A program made the translations under genes and the position numbers. Below, in pieces: positions 24,900 through 33,363 of a stretch of DNA of 64,000 bases. Source of the DNA: JAVBLP01 sp052034625 (GTDB taxonomy: Bacteria; Elusimicrobiota; Endomicrobiia; Endomicrobiales; Endomicrobiaceae); the NCBI GenBank assembly GCA_052034625.1, contig JBPOII010000004.1:62001-126000 (forward strand), read 5' to 3'. Position 1 is the first letter of the stretch. Each line of letters starts with the position of its first letter. Under the pieces are notes generated by a model that did no database searches, was not told the origin of the DNA, and saw only the letters and a list, made by a program, of their open reading frames with translations.

Positions 24900-25840
24900 A
24901 TATTATCAGAACAGCAGTTGTCGGCGTAGGGTCGCTTGGACAACATCATGCAAGAATCCTGGGACAGCATCCCGATTCAAAACTTGAATATATTGTTGAT
25001 ACTGACGAGAAAAGAGCTGAAAAGATCATTAAATCAAATAAACTTAATGCGGTGATCTTAACTGATTATAAAAATCTCATAGGTAAAGTCGATGCTGCTG
25101 TTATTTCAGCACCGACACAATTCCATTATGAAATTGCAAAACCTCTGCTTGAAAACGGTATACACTGCCTTGTTGAAAAACCTATCACTTTAAATGTTGA
25201 AGAAGCACAAGAGCTTATAGAAATTGCCCAGAAAAGAAATGTTGTTTTGCAGGTAGGCCACATAGAAAGATTCAATCCTGCAGTAATAGCGGCTGCTCCT
25301 TATGTCAATAATCCGAGATTCATTGAAGTTAACAGGCTCGGGCCTTATGACCCCAGAACTGCCCATATCGGCGTCGTCCTTGATTTGATGATACACGACC
25401 TTGATATGCTTTTCTATCTTGTTAAGGATAAAGTCGTTTCTTTTGAAGCTCACGGAGCAAAAGTATTGTCTGAAACAGAAGATATAGCGAAAGTCAGATT
25501 AAAATTTACAAATGGCTGTGTAGCTGATGTTTCAGCAAGCAGAATATCTATGGATAAGTATAGAAGAATAAGGATTTTCCAGCCGGATGCTTATATATCT
25601 GTTGACTATGCAGGAAAAAGTCTGAAAATGTATACAAAGAAAGAAGGAAGAGAAAAGATAAAATCTCTTCTTGACATAGATATCAAGAAACCTAAGATCC
25701 CTTCAAACGAGCCTTTATTTTATGAACTGGATAATTTCCTGCAAAGTGTTAAAGAAGGTAAGAAGCCAATGGTTTCCGGTGAGCATGGCAGAGATGCTGT
25801 AGAGCTTGCCCTCAATATTTTAAAACATATGGTGTTCTAA
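24896..25840 (+). CDS. Gfo/Idh/MocA oxidoreductase, candidate GnnA
   Basis: 314 aa. An N-terminal Rossmann fold ('VVGVGSLGQHHARIL', with an acidic residue after the second strand, 'YIVDTDE') favours NAD. The family's catalytic 'CLVEKPIT' motif is at about residue 95-102. 'GHIERFNPAV' and 'MIHDLDMLFYLV' follow in the substrate domain. As GnnA it would oxidise C3 of UDP-GlcNAc so that the upstream aminotransferase can add an amino group. Gfo/Idh genes next to lpxI and lpxB are found in several phyla. The substrate cannot be proven from sequence. Confidence 0.8.
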   Translation: MNIIRTAVVGVGSLGQHHARILGQHPDSKLEYIVDTDEKRAEKIIKSNKLNAVILTDYKNLIGKVDAAVISAPTQFHYEIAKPLLENGIHCLVEKPITLNVEEAQELIEIAQKRNVVLQVGHIERFNPAVIAAAPYVNNPRFIEVNRLGPYDPRTAHIGVVLDLMIHDLDMLFYLVKDKVVSFEAHGAKVLSETEDIAKVRLKFTNGCVADVSASRISMDKYRRIRIFQPDAYISVDYAGKSLKMYTKKEGREKIKSLLDIDIKKPKIPSNEPLFYELDNFLQSVKEGKKPMVSGEHGRDAVELALNILKHMVF

Positions 25841-25850
25841 AGGTGAACAA

Positions 25851-26930
25851 GTGGCAAATGAGAAAATATTTATATCCGCCGGAGATCTATCCGGGGAAAT
25901 ACATGCGTCAAATCTTGTACGGGAAATCAAGAAGATCTGTCCTTCCTGTTATATATGTTCCACAGGGGGGGAGAGGCTTAAAGCCGTTTCCGATAAATTC
26001 CTTGAAGATATAGTAAATATCAATGCTTTCGGTTTCCTCCCGATAAAACCTTTTTTCATATTGAAAGAAGTATATAAAAAAATCAAAAAACATTTTATTG
26101 ATGAACGCCCCGATAAAGTCATACTTGTTGACTATTACGGTTTTCATTCATTTGTGGCAAAACTTGCAAAGAAGATGAATATTCCTGTTTATTATTATGT
26201 CAGCCCTCAGGTTTGGGCATCACGCAAGGGCAGGATAAAAACTATTGCAAAAAACATAAAAAAAATGCTTTGTATTCTTCCTTTTGAAGAAAAATTATAC
26301 AAAGACAATAAAGTTGATGCCGTTTTTGTAGGAAATCCTCTTATAGATATGGTGTCTGAAAAGAAGAATTTTGACATAGCGACTCCGCCTCTTATAGGAC
26401 TATTTCCCGGAAGCAGAAAAAGCGTGATCAAAAGACATATGCCTATACTGCTTGAGACCGCTAAAATACTAAGAGAAAAACTTAAAGCAAATTTTATATT
26501 GTTCAGCATAAATAAAGATATAGGCTTTGAACTGCCCGAATATATTGAACTTGAAACAAATAATGATCTTGAAAAACGCAAATCAATAAATATAGCTGTT
26601 TGTCCTTCAGGCACTGTCAGCCTTGAAAACTCAATAATGGGTATACCTATGGCTGTTATGTATAAACTTTCAAATTTCAATTATTTTTTTATTCGTATGA
26701 TAGCTACGGTAAAGTATATTACCATTGCAAATATCCTTGCAGATAAACTTGTAGTACCGGAATTTATACAGTTTGAAGCCAAACCGGAAAGGATAGCGGA
26801 ATCCATAATAAAACAGTTGGAGCCGGCATACTATTCATCAAAAGTAAAAGAGCTTTTGGATTTTCGTAAAATGCTGGGAGAGCCTGGAGTAAGCAAAAGA
26901 GCAGCCGAGATAATTCTTAATGATAACTAA
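25851..26930 (+). CDS. lpxB: Lipid A disaccharide synthase LpxB
   Basis: 359 aa, GTG start with an AGGTG Shine-Dalgarno 5 nt upstream. It joins UDP-2,3-diacylglucosamine and lipid X into the beta-1',6-linked disaccharide at the inner membrane. The N-terminal 'FISAGDLSGEIHASNLVREI' is the LpxB signature (family AGExSGD), here as AGDLSGE. 'YYYVSPQVWASRKGRI', 'VGNPLIDMV', 'GLFPGSRKSVIKRHMP' and 'PSGTVSLENSIMGIPMAVMYK' are all classic LpxB blocks. It is slightly shorter than E. coli LpxB (382). Next come two ABC exporter genes that could flip its product. Confidence 0.95.
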   Translation: MANEKIFISAGDLSGEIHASNLVREIKKICPSCYICSTGGERLKAVSDKFLEDIVNINAFGFLPIKPFFILKEVYKKIKKHFIDERPDKVILVDYYGFHSFVAKLAKKMNIPVYYYVSPQVWASRKGRIKTIAKNIKKMLCILPFEEKLYKDNKVDAVFVGNPLIDMVSEKKNFDIATPPLIGLFPGSRKSVIKRHMPILLETAKILREKLKANFILFSINKDIGFELPEYIELETNNDLEKRKSINIAVCPSGTVSLENSIMGIPMAVMYKLSNFNYFFIRMIATVKYITIANILADKLVVPEFIQFEAKPERIAESIIKQLEPAYYSSKVKELLDFRKMLGEPGVSKRAAEIILNDN

Positions 26931-26941
26931 AAGGAATTAAA

Positions 26942-28675
26942 ATGTCGCAAAATGTTGAATTAAAACGAGCATTTAAATATCTTAAACCTTATATTCCAAG
27001 GTTTCTTCTGGCAATGTTCTGTATGGCAACATATGCTGTCATGGACCTTTATGTACTTACCGTCCTGAACGATTTTATAAATACTATATTTGAACGCAGC
27101 GATACAGTTGATATGCTTTTAAAAATAGCTTTGATCATTCCTTTGGTTTATGCCGTGATAGGAATTGCAGATTTTGGAAGAAGCTATCTTCTAAATTATA
27201 TAGGCGAAAATGTCATTATGGATATGAGAAAAGAACTCCATTCCAAACTTATGTCCTTATCACACAGTTTTTATGTGCTGAACTCTTCGGCAAAAATGAT
27301 GTCAAGAGTTACAAATGATCTGGGTGCGGTAAAGAATGCAATAGTTAAAGTTCCGGCAACCCTTACAAAAGAATTGCTTATATTCATAGGTATGGGAATA
27401 TATGTTTTTTATCTCAATTGGAAATTTGCTCTTATACTTGTAGCAGCACTTCCAGTAATAGTGCTTCCTTTATATTTTTTCGCAAAAAGAATACGCAAGG
27501 CTTCCAGATCAGGACAACAACAAATGGCTGAGATTTATTCATCTCTACAGCAAATGCTTAACGGTTTTTCCGTTATAAGAGCATATAACAGCGAAGGACA
27601 TGAAATAAAACGTTTCAGAGAAGATAATAAAAAATTTTATAATATCGCTCTAGGTATAAGCAGAGTGGATGCGCGTTCTGCGCCTATTGTTGAGATCATC
27701 GGCGCCTGTGCAATTGCCGCTTTTTTGTTTATAGGAGGCCAGGATGTTATAAACGGTGTGTGGTCATCGGGCGATTTCATAGTATTCTTTTATGCAATAA
27801 CTAAAATGTACAGGCCTATAAAGAGTTTTTCAAATTTAAACTCACAGATACAAGGCGGACTTGCATCTGCAGAAAGGGTTTTTGAAGTGCTTGATGAAAA
27901 ACCTAAAATTTATAATTCAGATAAAGCTAAAGATCTAAAACCGTTCTCTAAAGATTTAGTATATAAAAACATTAACTTCGGATATAATCCCGACAAAACA
28001 ATACTTAAAGATTTTAACTTGACGATAAAAAAAGGGCAGACAGTGGCTATTGTCGGCCGCTCAGGCTCAGGAAAAACCACAATAGGCAATCTTCTTTTAA
28101 GATTTTATGATCCTCAAAGAGGAGAGATACTTTTTGACGGTGAGAATATTAAAAATGCCACGCTTGAATCACTTAGGACACAGATAGGCATAGTATCACA
28201 AGATGTAATGCTTTTTGACAATACAATAAAATATAATATTTCATACGGCAGCTTTGATACTTCTATGGAAGACATAATACAAGCTGCAAAACATGCGAAA
28301 GCACACGATTTCATATCTAAACTGCCGCAAGGCTATGATACGCCCGTAGGAGAAAGAGGCATAAAACTTTCAGGCGGTGAAAAGCAGAGAATTTCAATAG
28401 CAAGAGCTATGCTTAAAAATCCTCCTATACTTCTGCTTGACGAAGCCACAAGTGCATTGGACTCAGAATCCGAAAAACATGTCCAAACTGCAATAGAAAA
28501 GCTTATGGATAATAGAACTGTTATTGTAATAGCACACAGACTTGCAACCATAAAAAATGCAGACAAGATTATAGTTATGGAAGACGGCTGTATTGTTGAA
28601 AGCGGCACACATGAAACTTTAATGTGTATTGATAAAGGAATATATAAAAAACTTAACACTTTACAAAATGAATAA
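26942..28675 (+). CDS. msbA: MsbA-like ABC exporter, copy 1
   Basis: 577 aa, a half-transporter with six membrane helices (about 15-310) and a C-terminal nucleotide-binding domain. Walker A is 'VGRSGSGKTT', signature 'LSGGEKQRISIARAM', Walker B 'ILLLDEATSALD', and the switch His is in 'IAHRLAT'. Its position right after lpxB suggests flipping of the lipid A precursor, as MsbA does. A closely related exporter gene overlaps its end, so the two could form a heterodimer. Neither copy has a visibly degenerate ATPase site. Part of its ATPase DNA is almost identical to copy 2. Confidence 0.88.
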   Translation: MSQNVELKRAFKYLKPYIPRFLLAMFCMATYAVMDLYVLTVLNDFINTIFERSDTVDMLLKIALIIPLVYAVIGIADFGRSYLLNYIGENVIMDMRKELHSKLMSLSHSFYVLNSSAKMMSRVTNDLGAVKNAIVKVPATLTKELLIFIGMGIYVFYLNWKFALILVAALPVIVLPLYFFAKRIRKASRSGQQQMAEIYSSLQQMLNGFSVIRAYNSEGHEIKRFREDNKKFYNIALGISRVDARSAPIVEIIGACAIAAFLFIGGQDVINGVWSSGDFIVFFYAITKMYRPIKSFSNLNSQIQGGLASAERVFEVLDEKPKIYNSDKAKDLKPFSKDLVYKNINFGYNPDKTILKDFNLTIKKGQTVAIVGRSGSGKTTIGNLLLRFYDPQRGEILFDGENIKNATLESLRTQIGIVSQDVMLFDNTIKYNISYGSFDTSMEDIIQAAKHAKAHDFISKLPQGYDTPVGERGIKLSGGEKQRISIARAMLKNPPILLLDEATSALDSESEKHVQTAIEKLMDNRTVIVIAHRLATIKNADKIIVMEDGCIVESGTHETLMCIDKGIYKKLNTLQNE

Positions 28676-30410
28676 AGAAATGAAGAAAAAAATAAACTTA
28701 AAAAAATTATTTAATTATTTAAAACCCTATGCATTCAGGTTTTTTATTGCCGTTGTGTGCATGAGCGCTTTTGCAGGATTAGCAACTTCTCTTCTTGTCG
28801 TACTGAAAAAGGCTGTCGACGGAATTTTTGTAAATAAAGATATTACTATGCTTTTCTTTGCGGCAGTTGCTGTCCCAGGCATTTTTATATTGAAAGGGAT
28901 AGCTGATTATACAAGAAGTTATCTTTTAAGCTATATCGGACAAAATGTAATAAGAGATCTTAGAATGGAGCTTTTTGAAAAACTAATAACTCTTTCACAC
29001 AATTTTTATACGGGCAATTCTTCGGCTAAACTAATGTCCAGGGTTACAAATGACTTATCAGCACTTCAAAAAGCAATAGTCGGTGTCCCGGCAAGCCTAA
29101 TAAAAGATGTTCTGACTTTCCTTGGTATGCTTATTGCAGCTTTTTATCTCAATTGGAAATTCGCACTGATAACTTTTATAGGTTTTCCGCTTGCCGCAAT
29201 ACCTCTTATAATTTTTGCAAGGAAGATACGTAAAGCTTCAAAATCAGGACAGAAACAAATGGCCGAAATCTACTCATCACTCCAGCAAATGCTCAGTGCT
29301 TTTTCCGTAATAAAAGCTTTTAATTCTGAAGAACACGAAAAAAATAAATTTAAAACTGAAAATGAAATATTTTATAAGTTTGCAATGAAAGTTATAAAAG
29401 TCGATGCTTTATCCAGTCCTTTGATGAACTTTCTCGGTGCTGCAGCCGTAGCAGTAGTTCTATTTTTCGGTGGTAAAGATGTTCTTGACGGTGTTTGGTC
29501 TGCGGGAGCTTTCTTTGCTTTTATAGCCGCTGTAGGGCAGATGTATGAACCGGTTAAAAACTTTTCCGGTACTAATTCCCAAATACAAGCCGGTCTTGCA
29601 AGTGCCGAAAGAATTTTTGAAATACTTGACGAAGTTCCGGCAATAAAAAACTCTGAAAATGCTTCACAATTAAAGCCGTTTAAAAAATCCATAGTTTATA
29701 AGAATGTTAATTTTGGTTATATTCAGGATAAGAAAGTACTTGATAACTTTAATCTTACTATAAATTACGGAGAATCGGTGGCTTTTGTAGGTCATTCCGG
29801 TTCGGGAAAAACAACTATTGCAAATCTTCTTTTAAGGTTTTACGATCCGCAAAGCGGAGAGATACTTATTGACGGACAAAATATAAAAGAAGTCACATTG
29901 GAATCTCTCAGAAAACAGACAGGTATAGTAACACAGGATGTAATGCTTTTTGATGATACTATTAAATATAATATATCTTATGGAACATTTGATGCTTCAA
30001 TTGAAGACATTATAAAAGCCGCAAAAAATGCCAATGCTCATGATTTTATATCAAAACTGCCGCAAGGCTATGATACGCCCGTAGGAGAAAGAGGTATAAA
30101 ACTTTCAGGCGGTGAAAAACAGAGAATTTCAATAGCAAGGGCAATGCTTAAAAATCCGCCCATACTTGTACTTGATGAAGCCACAAGCGCACTGGACTCC
30201 GAATCGGAAAAGCTCGTTCAAGCAGCTATAGACAATTTAACGAAAAACAGAACTGTAATTTTGATAGCCCATAGATTGGCAACTGTCAGAAGTGCAGATA
30301 AAATTATTGTTATGGATAAAGGCTCAATAGCCGAATCAGGAACTCACGAGGAACTTATATGTTTAGAAAACGGAATTTACCGCAAACTAAGCCAAATGCA
30401 GCTCTTGTAA
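28668..30410 (+). CDS. msbA: MsbA-like ABC exporter, copy 2
   Basis: About 580 aa, with the start placed at the ATG 28668 inside the end of copy 1. An upstream TTG (28629) and a later ATG (28680) are alternatives, and no start has a strong ribosome-binding site. It has six membrane helices and a nucleotide-binding domain with Walker A 'VGHSGSGKTT', 'LSGGEKQRISIARAM', 'ILVLDEATSALD' and 'IAHRLAT'. The membrane part is clearly related to copy 1 ('SRVTNDL', 'FYLNWKFALI', 'KQMAEIYSSLQQML') but has diverged much more than the ATPase. Two complete catalytic sites argue against an inactive partner. Confidence 0.88.
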   Translation: MNKEMKKKINLKKLFNYLKPYAFRFFIAVVCMSAFAGLATSLLVVLKKAVDGIFVNKDITMLFFAAVAVPGIFILKGIADYTRSYLLSYIGQNVIRDLRMELFEKLITLSHNFYTGNSSAKLMSRVTNDLSALQKAIVGVPASLIKDVLTFLGMLIAAFYLNWKFALITFIGFPLAAIPLIIFARKIRKASKSGQKQMAEIYSSLQQMLSAFSVIKAFNSEEHEKNKFKTENEIFYKFAMKVIKVDALSSPLMNFLGAAAVAVVLFFGGKDVLDGVWSAGAFFAFIAAVGQMYEPVKNFSGTNSQIQAGLASAERIFEILDEVPAIKNSENASQLKPFKKSIVYKNVNFGYIQDKKVLDNFNLTINYGESVAFVGHSGSGKTTIANLLLRFYDPQSGEILIDGQNIKEVTLESLRKQTGIVTQDVMLFDDTIKYNISYGTFDASIEDIIKAAKNANAHDFISKLPQGYDTPVGERGIKLSGGEKQRISIARAMLKNPPILVLDEATSALDSESEKLVQAAIDNLTKNRTVILIAHRLATVRSADKIIVMDKGSIAESGTHEELICLENGIYRKLSQMQLL

Positions 30411-31405
30411 AAACTATTCTCAATATCTTATTTACGGCATCCCTTATAGTTTTTTCACAGAATGCCTATGCAAGAAGAGCACCTACTCTGCCTAATGCTT
30501 ATGACGGAGCTATTCCCGGAGCAAGATCTTTGGCAATGGGATGTGTCGGCACAGGTATGCCGCTAACCAATGAATCTGTTTATTACAATTCGGCAGCTCT
30601 CGGTAATATGTTTGGAACAAGATTTGAACTCGGTATGATCCTGTCCCGTTCAAGTAATGCCATGCCTAATGAGGTCGCAGTTTATGAACCAAGCGGCAGC
30701 GGTCTTGTGTCAGTAATAGCTATCAATAAAGAAAGTGCTATGTTATGGAATGCACTTTCAGATTACACCTACACTTCTTTTGATCAAAACGGCAGCTGGA
30801 AAAAAAACGAAACCTATATTAATTCTTTAACAGTAGCTTCCGGAAAGAAAAATGACAGAGGTTTTAATATAGGTTTAAATCTCACTTATCTGTACGGAAA
30901 GATAGGCGAAACTTCTTATGATGCCATTACAACAAAACATGATTCCAATATAGGCTCGGGAAATGGTTTTACATTTGATTTGTCATTTATGTATCCAGCA
31001 GGACAATCTCTGTTTTTTGGAATAAATTTTAAAAACATTGCAGGCTTTATGTTTTGGGACGATTATAATATGGAACAACTGCCGTTAATTATAAAAGTCG
31101 GTACAGCTTATGTTTTAAAAGGTTTTGTTTTTGCCGTTGATTATGACAAAAAATTTTACCGTTTTGGTAAACTCAATGAATACACTGTACATATGGGCAT
31201 AGAACAATATCTTAATAGGTTTCTCTGCTTAAGAGGCGGTATAATAAGTGATAATGAATTCGAAAACAGCAGTAATATACGGTATTCTTACGGTATAGGA
31301 TTAAAAATAAAAGGTTATGAGGCCGATTTTTCAGGACAACAGTATAAAACAAACGATGAACCTTTTTCTAAATTTATGTTATCACTGAGTGCAATGGTAA
31401 ATTAA
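30359..31405 (+). CDS. PorV/UPF0164-like outer-membrane beta-barrel protein
   Basis: 348 aa. Overlap with the upstream exporter gene is 52 nt. The start is supported by a GAGGA Shine-Dalgarno (30348-30352) 6 nt upstream, and no other ATG precedes the mature protein. The long basic N-region gives a signal peptide cleaved after 'SQNAYA' (about 38). The mature start 'GARSLAMGCVGTGMP...YYNSAALG' follows the barrel family pattern (RslaMGgagvg...yyNPAal). The rest is beta-strand-like and ends in 'FMLSLSAMVN'. It is distantly related to the two barrels at 2151-4916. Being in the LPS operon it may help envelope assembly; no specific role is known. Confidence 0.7.
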   Translation: MFRKRNLPQTKPNAALVKTILNILFTASLIVFSQNAYARRAPTLPNAYDGAIPGARSLAMGCVGTGMPLTNESVYYNSAALGNMFGTRFELGMILSRSSNAMPNEVAVYEPSGSGLVSVIAINKESAMLWNALSDYTYTSFDQNGSWKKNETYINSLTVASGKKNDRGFNIGLNLTYLYGKIGETSYDAITTKHDSNIGSGNGFTFDLSFMYPAGQSLFFGINFKNIAGFMFWDDYNMEQLPLIIKVGTAYVLKGFVFAVDYDKKFYRFGKLNEYTVHMGIEQYLNRFLCLRGGIISDNEFENSSNIRYSYGIGLKIKGYEADFSGQQYKTNDEPFSKFMLSLSAMVN

Positions 31406-32886
31406 TGGAAAGTCTCTCAAAACTCTTATCTTATCTGAATGAAGAAGACCTTAAGCTTATAGAAAAAGCTTATGAATATGCTTCTTGTGCCCATTCATAT
31501 CAGATAAGAGCTTCAGGAGAGCCGTATTTATCACACTGTGTTTCAGTCTCTACCAATCTTGCCGAACTTAAAATTGACGCTGCTACAATAGCTGCCGCGC
31601 TTTTACACGATATTCTTGAGGATACACTTGTTACAGAACAGGAGCTTGTAAAAGAATTCGGTGAGGAAGTCGTTTCTCTTGTAAAAGGCGTAACAAAACT
31701 TAATAAATACCAATTTGACGACAATATAACCGCACAAGCCGAAAACTGGAGAAAAATGCTTCTTGCGGTAGTAAAAGACATTCGCGTAATAATAATAAAA
31801 CTTGCTGACAGATTGCATAATATGCGTACAATAAAATTTCTTACACCTGACAAACAGAAAAGCGTTTCTCAAGAATCTCTGACACTCTATGCGCCTTTCG
31901 CACATAGACTTGGTATATATAAATGGAAAAGCGAACTTGAAGATCTCGCTTTTGAAACGCTTCAACCTGTCGAATATTACCGCATAAAAAGCCAATGGGA
32001 AAAAAGAGCCGAAAGCAATACTGAAAATCTTACAGAGGTAGAAAATCTTCTAAAAGAAAAGATCACTCCTACAAACATAAAATTCAGAATAACAGCAAGA
32101 CCGAAAAATCTTTACGGTATATATAAAAAGATGGAAAGACAGAATAAACCTTTTTCGGCTATAGAAGACCTTTTCGGAATGAGAGTAATCACAGATACTG
32201 TTGAGAACTGTTATGCAATATTGAGCATAATAAATACAAGTTTCAAGCTTCTTGAAGGTTCTTTTACCGATTATATTAATGTACCGAAAGAAAATATGTA
32301 CCAATCCCTTCATATGACAATAATTTCCGAAAAAGGTGTAATAGTTGAAACACAGATAAGAACGGAAGAAATGCATCAGCGTGCTGAATATGGTGTAGCC
32401 GCGCATTGGAGATATAAAAGAAAATTTGAAAGCGACAGTTCAGGCATTAAAGAAGATTCAAAAAGCAGCCTTACTGAAGACCGCCTTGATTGGCTTAAAA
32501 AATTTCTTGAATGGCAGAGGGAGACTACGGACTCAACAGAGTTTCTCAATTCACTTCAAACGGAATGTAAATTTGAACAGATTTTTGTCTTTACACCCAA
32601 GAAAAAAGTTATAAAACTTCCGCTTGGAGCCACTGCTCTTGATTTTGCTTATGCCGTTCACTCTGATATAGGCAATACTTGCATGGGTGCTAAAGTCAAT
32701 AATAAAATGGTGCCTATAGATACCAAACTTAAAACTGGAGATATTTGCGAAATCCTTGTAAGGAAAAATATAAGACCTACAAAAAACTGGCTTGAGATAG
32801 CCATTACCGCTCAAGCACGCTCAAGAATAAGAAAATACCTGAGAGAGAATGAAAAACCGGAAGGTGTTCCGATTAAAAAAGGCTGA
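31405..32886 (+). CDS. RelA/SpoT homologue, short form lacking C-terminal regulatory domains
   Basis: 493 aa. An N-terminal HD hydrolase domain has 'ALLHDILEDT' and 'KLADRLHNMRT' intact. A synthetase domain follows (about 225-345; 'RPKNLYGIYKKM', 'AIEDLFGMRVI', 'YQSLHMTI', 'VETQIRT', 'GVAAHWRYK'), then a TGS domain (about 390-450; 'LPLGATALDFAYAVHSDIG'). The protein stops soon after TGS, about 230 residues short of usual long RSH enzymes. The helical, zinc-finger and ACT regions are missing. Both (p)ppGpp synthesis and hydrolysis look possible. It ends the envelope operon and is followed by a terminator. Confidence 0.9.
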   Translation: MESLSKLLSYLNEEDLKLIEKAYEYASCAHSYQIRASGEPYLSHCVSVSTNLAELKIDAATIAAALLHDILEDTLVTEQELVKEFGEEVVSLVKGVTKLNKYQFDDNITAQAENWRKMLLAVVKDIRVIIIKLADRLHNMRTIKFLTPDKQKSVSQESLTLYAPFAHRLGIYKWKSELEDLAFETLQPVEYYRIKSQWEKRAESNTENLTEVENLLKEKITPTNIKFRITARPKNLYGIYKKMERQNKPFSAIEDLFGMRVITDTVENCYAILSIINTSFKLLEGSFTDYINVPKENMYQSLHMTIISEKGVIVETQIRTEEMHQRAEYGVAAHWRYKRKFESDSSGIKEDSKSSLTEDRLDWLKKFLEWQRETTDSTEFLNSLQTECKFEQIFVFTPKKKVIKLPLGATALDFAYAVHSDIGNTCMGAKVNNKMVPIDTKLKTGDICEILVRKNIRPTKNWLEIAITAQARSRIRKYLRENEKPEGVPIKKG

Positions 32887-32910
32887 TAAAAAAGTAACTT
32901 AAGAAAATAA

Positions 32911-32943
32911 AAAAACGCCGGGCATAATGCCGGCGTTTTTTTT
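32911..32943 (+). terminator. Bidirectional intrinsic terminator between RSH gene and rpmB
   Basis: An 11-bp stem (AAAAACGCCGG 32911-32921 with 32930-32940), a short loop and a T-run to 32943. The A-run on the left side gives a matching U-run on the minus strand, so it can end both convergent transcripts. Confidence 0.92.
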
Positions 32944-32962
32944 ATAGTGGTTATATTTACGA

Positions 32963-33154
32963 CTATATTGCTTTTTTAACTTTATTTGACTTTATGCATG
33001 AAGTGCACACATATTCACGGCTCTTTTTTCCTTCAAGGATTATATTTAATCTCTGAAGATTAGGCCTGAAAAGCCTTTTTGAAGACTTATTTGAATGGCT
33101 GATAGTGTTTCCTGAAGTTGAACCTTTTCCGCATGATACGCATTTATAAGACAT
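32963..33154 (-). CDS. rpmB: 50S ribosomal protein L28
   Basis: 63 aa, minus strand. It has the L28 pattern: 'CVSCGKGSTSGNTISHSNKSSKRLFRPNLQRL' in the first half and basic residues throughout. Two CxxC pairs (CVSC near the start and CTSC near the end) make this a zinc-binding (C+) L28. A perfect GGAGG (33165-33169) lies 10 nt before the ATG, and a strong promoter precedes it. It is a single-gene unit surrounded by unrelated + strand genes. Confidence 0.95.
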   Translation of the reverse strand: MSYKCVSCGKGSTSGNTISHSNKSSKRLFRPNLQRLNIILEGKKSREYVCTSCIKSNKVKKAI

Positions 33155-33192
33155 TTGTTTAATACCTCCGGTAATGTATAACTAATTTTGAG

Positions 33193-33221
33193 ATTATATA
33201 AAATCTTATTACCTTTTGCAA
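33193..33221 (-). promoter_or_regulatory. Sigma70-type promoter of rpmB
   Basis: On the minus strand: TTGCAA (33221-33216), a 17-nt spacer and TATAAT (33198-33193), giving a leader of ~30 nt with the GGAGG ribosome-binding site. Confidence 0.75.
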
Positions 33222-33363
33222 ATATTATATTTAAATATTTCAAGTTTAAAATCTTGATCTATTCTCTTTTAAAAGCATATGTTTAAAAAAATATGCTCAT
33301 TATAAAATCAAATACAATAAAACTTTTGTATAATTATATAAAACAAAAGGGAAAACCACTCAA

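Noticed and set aside
28629..28667. TTG start for the second MsbA-like gene
   Set aside because: No ribosome-binding site, and the extra 13 residues encoded inside the end of copy 1 are not family-like.
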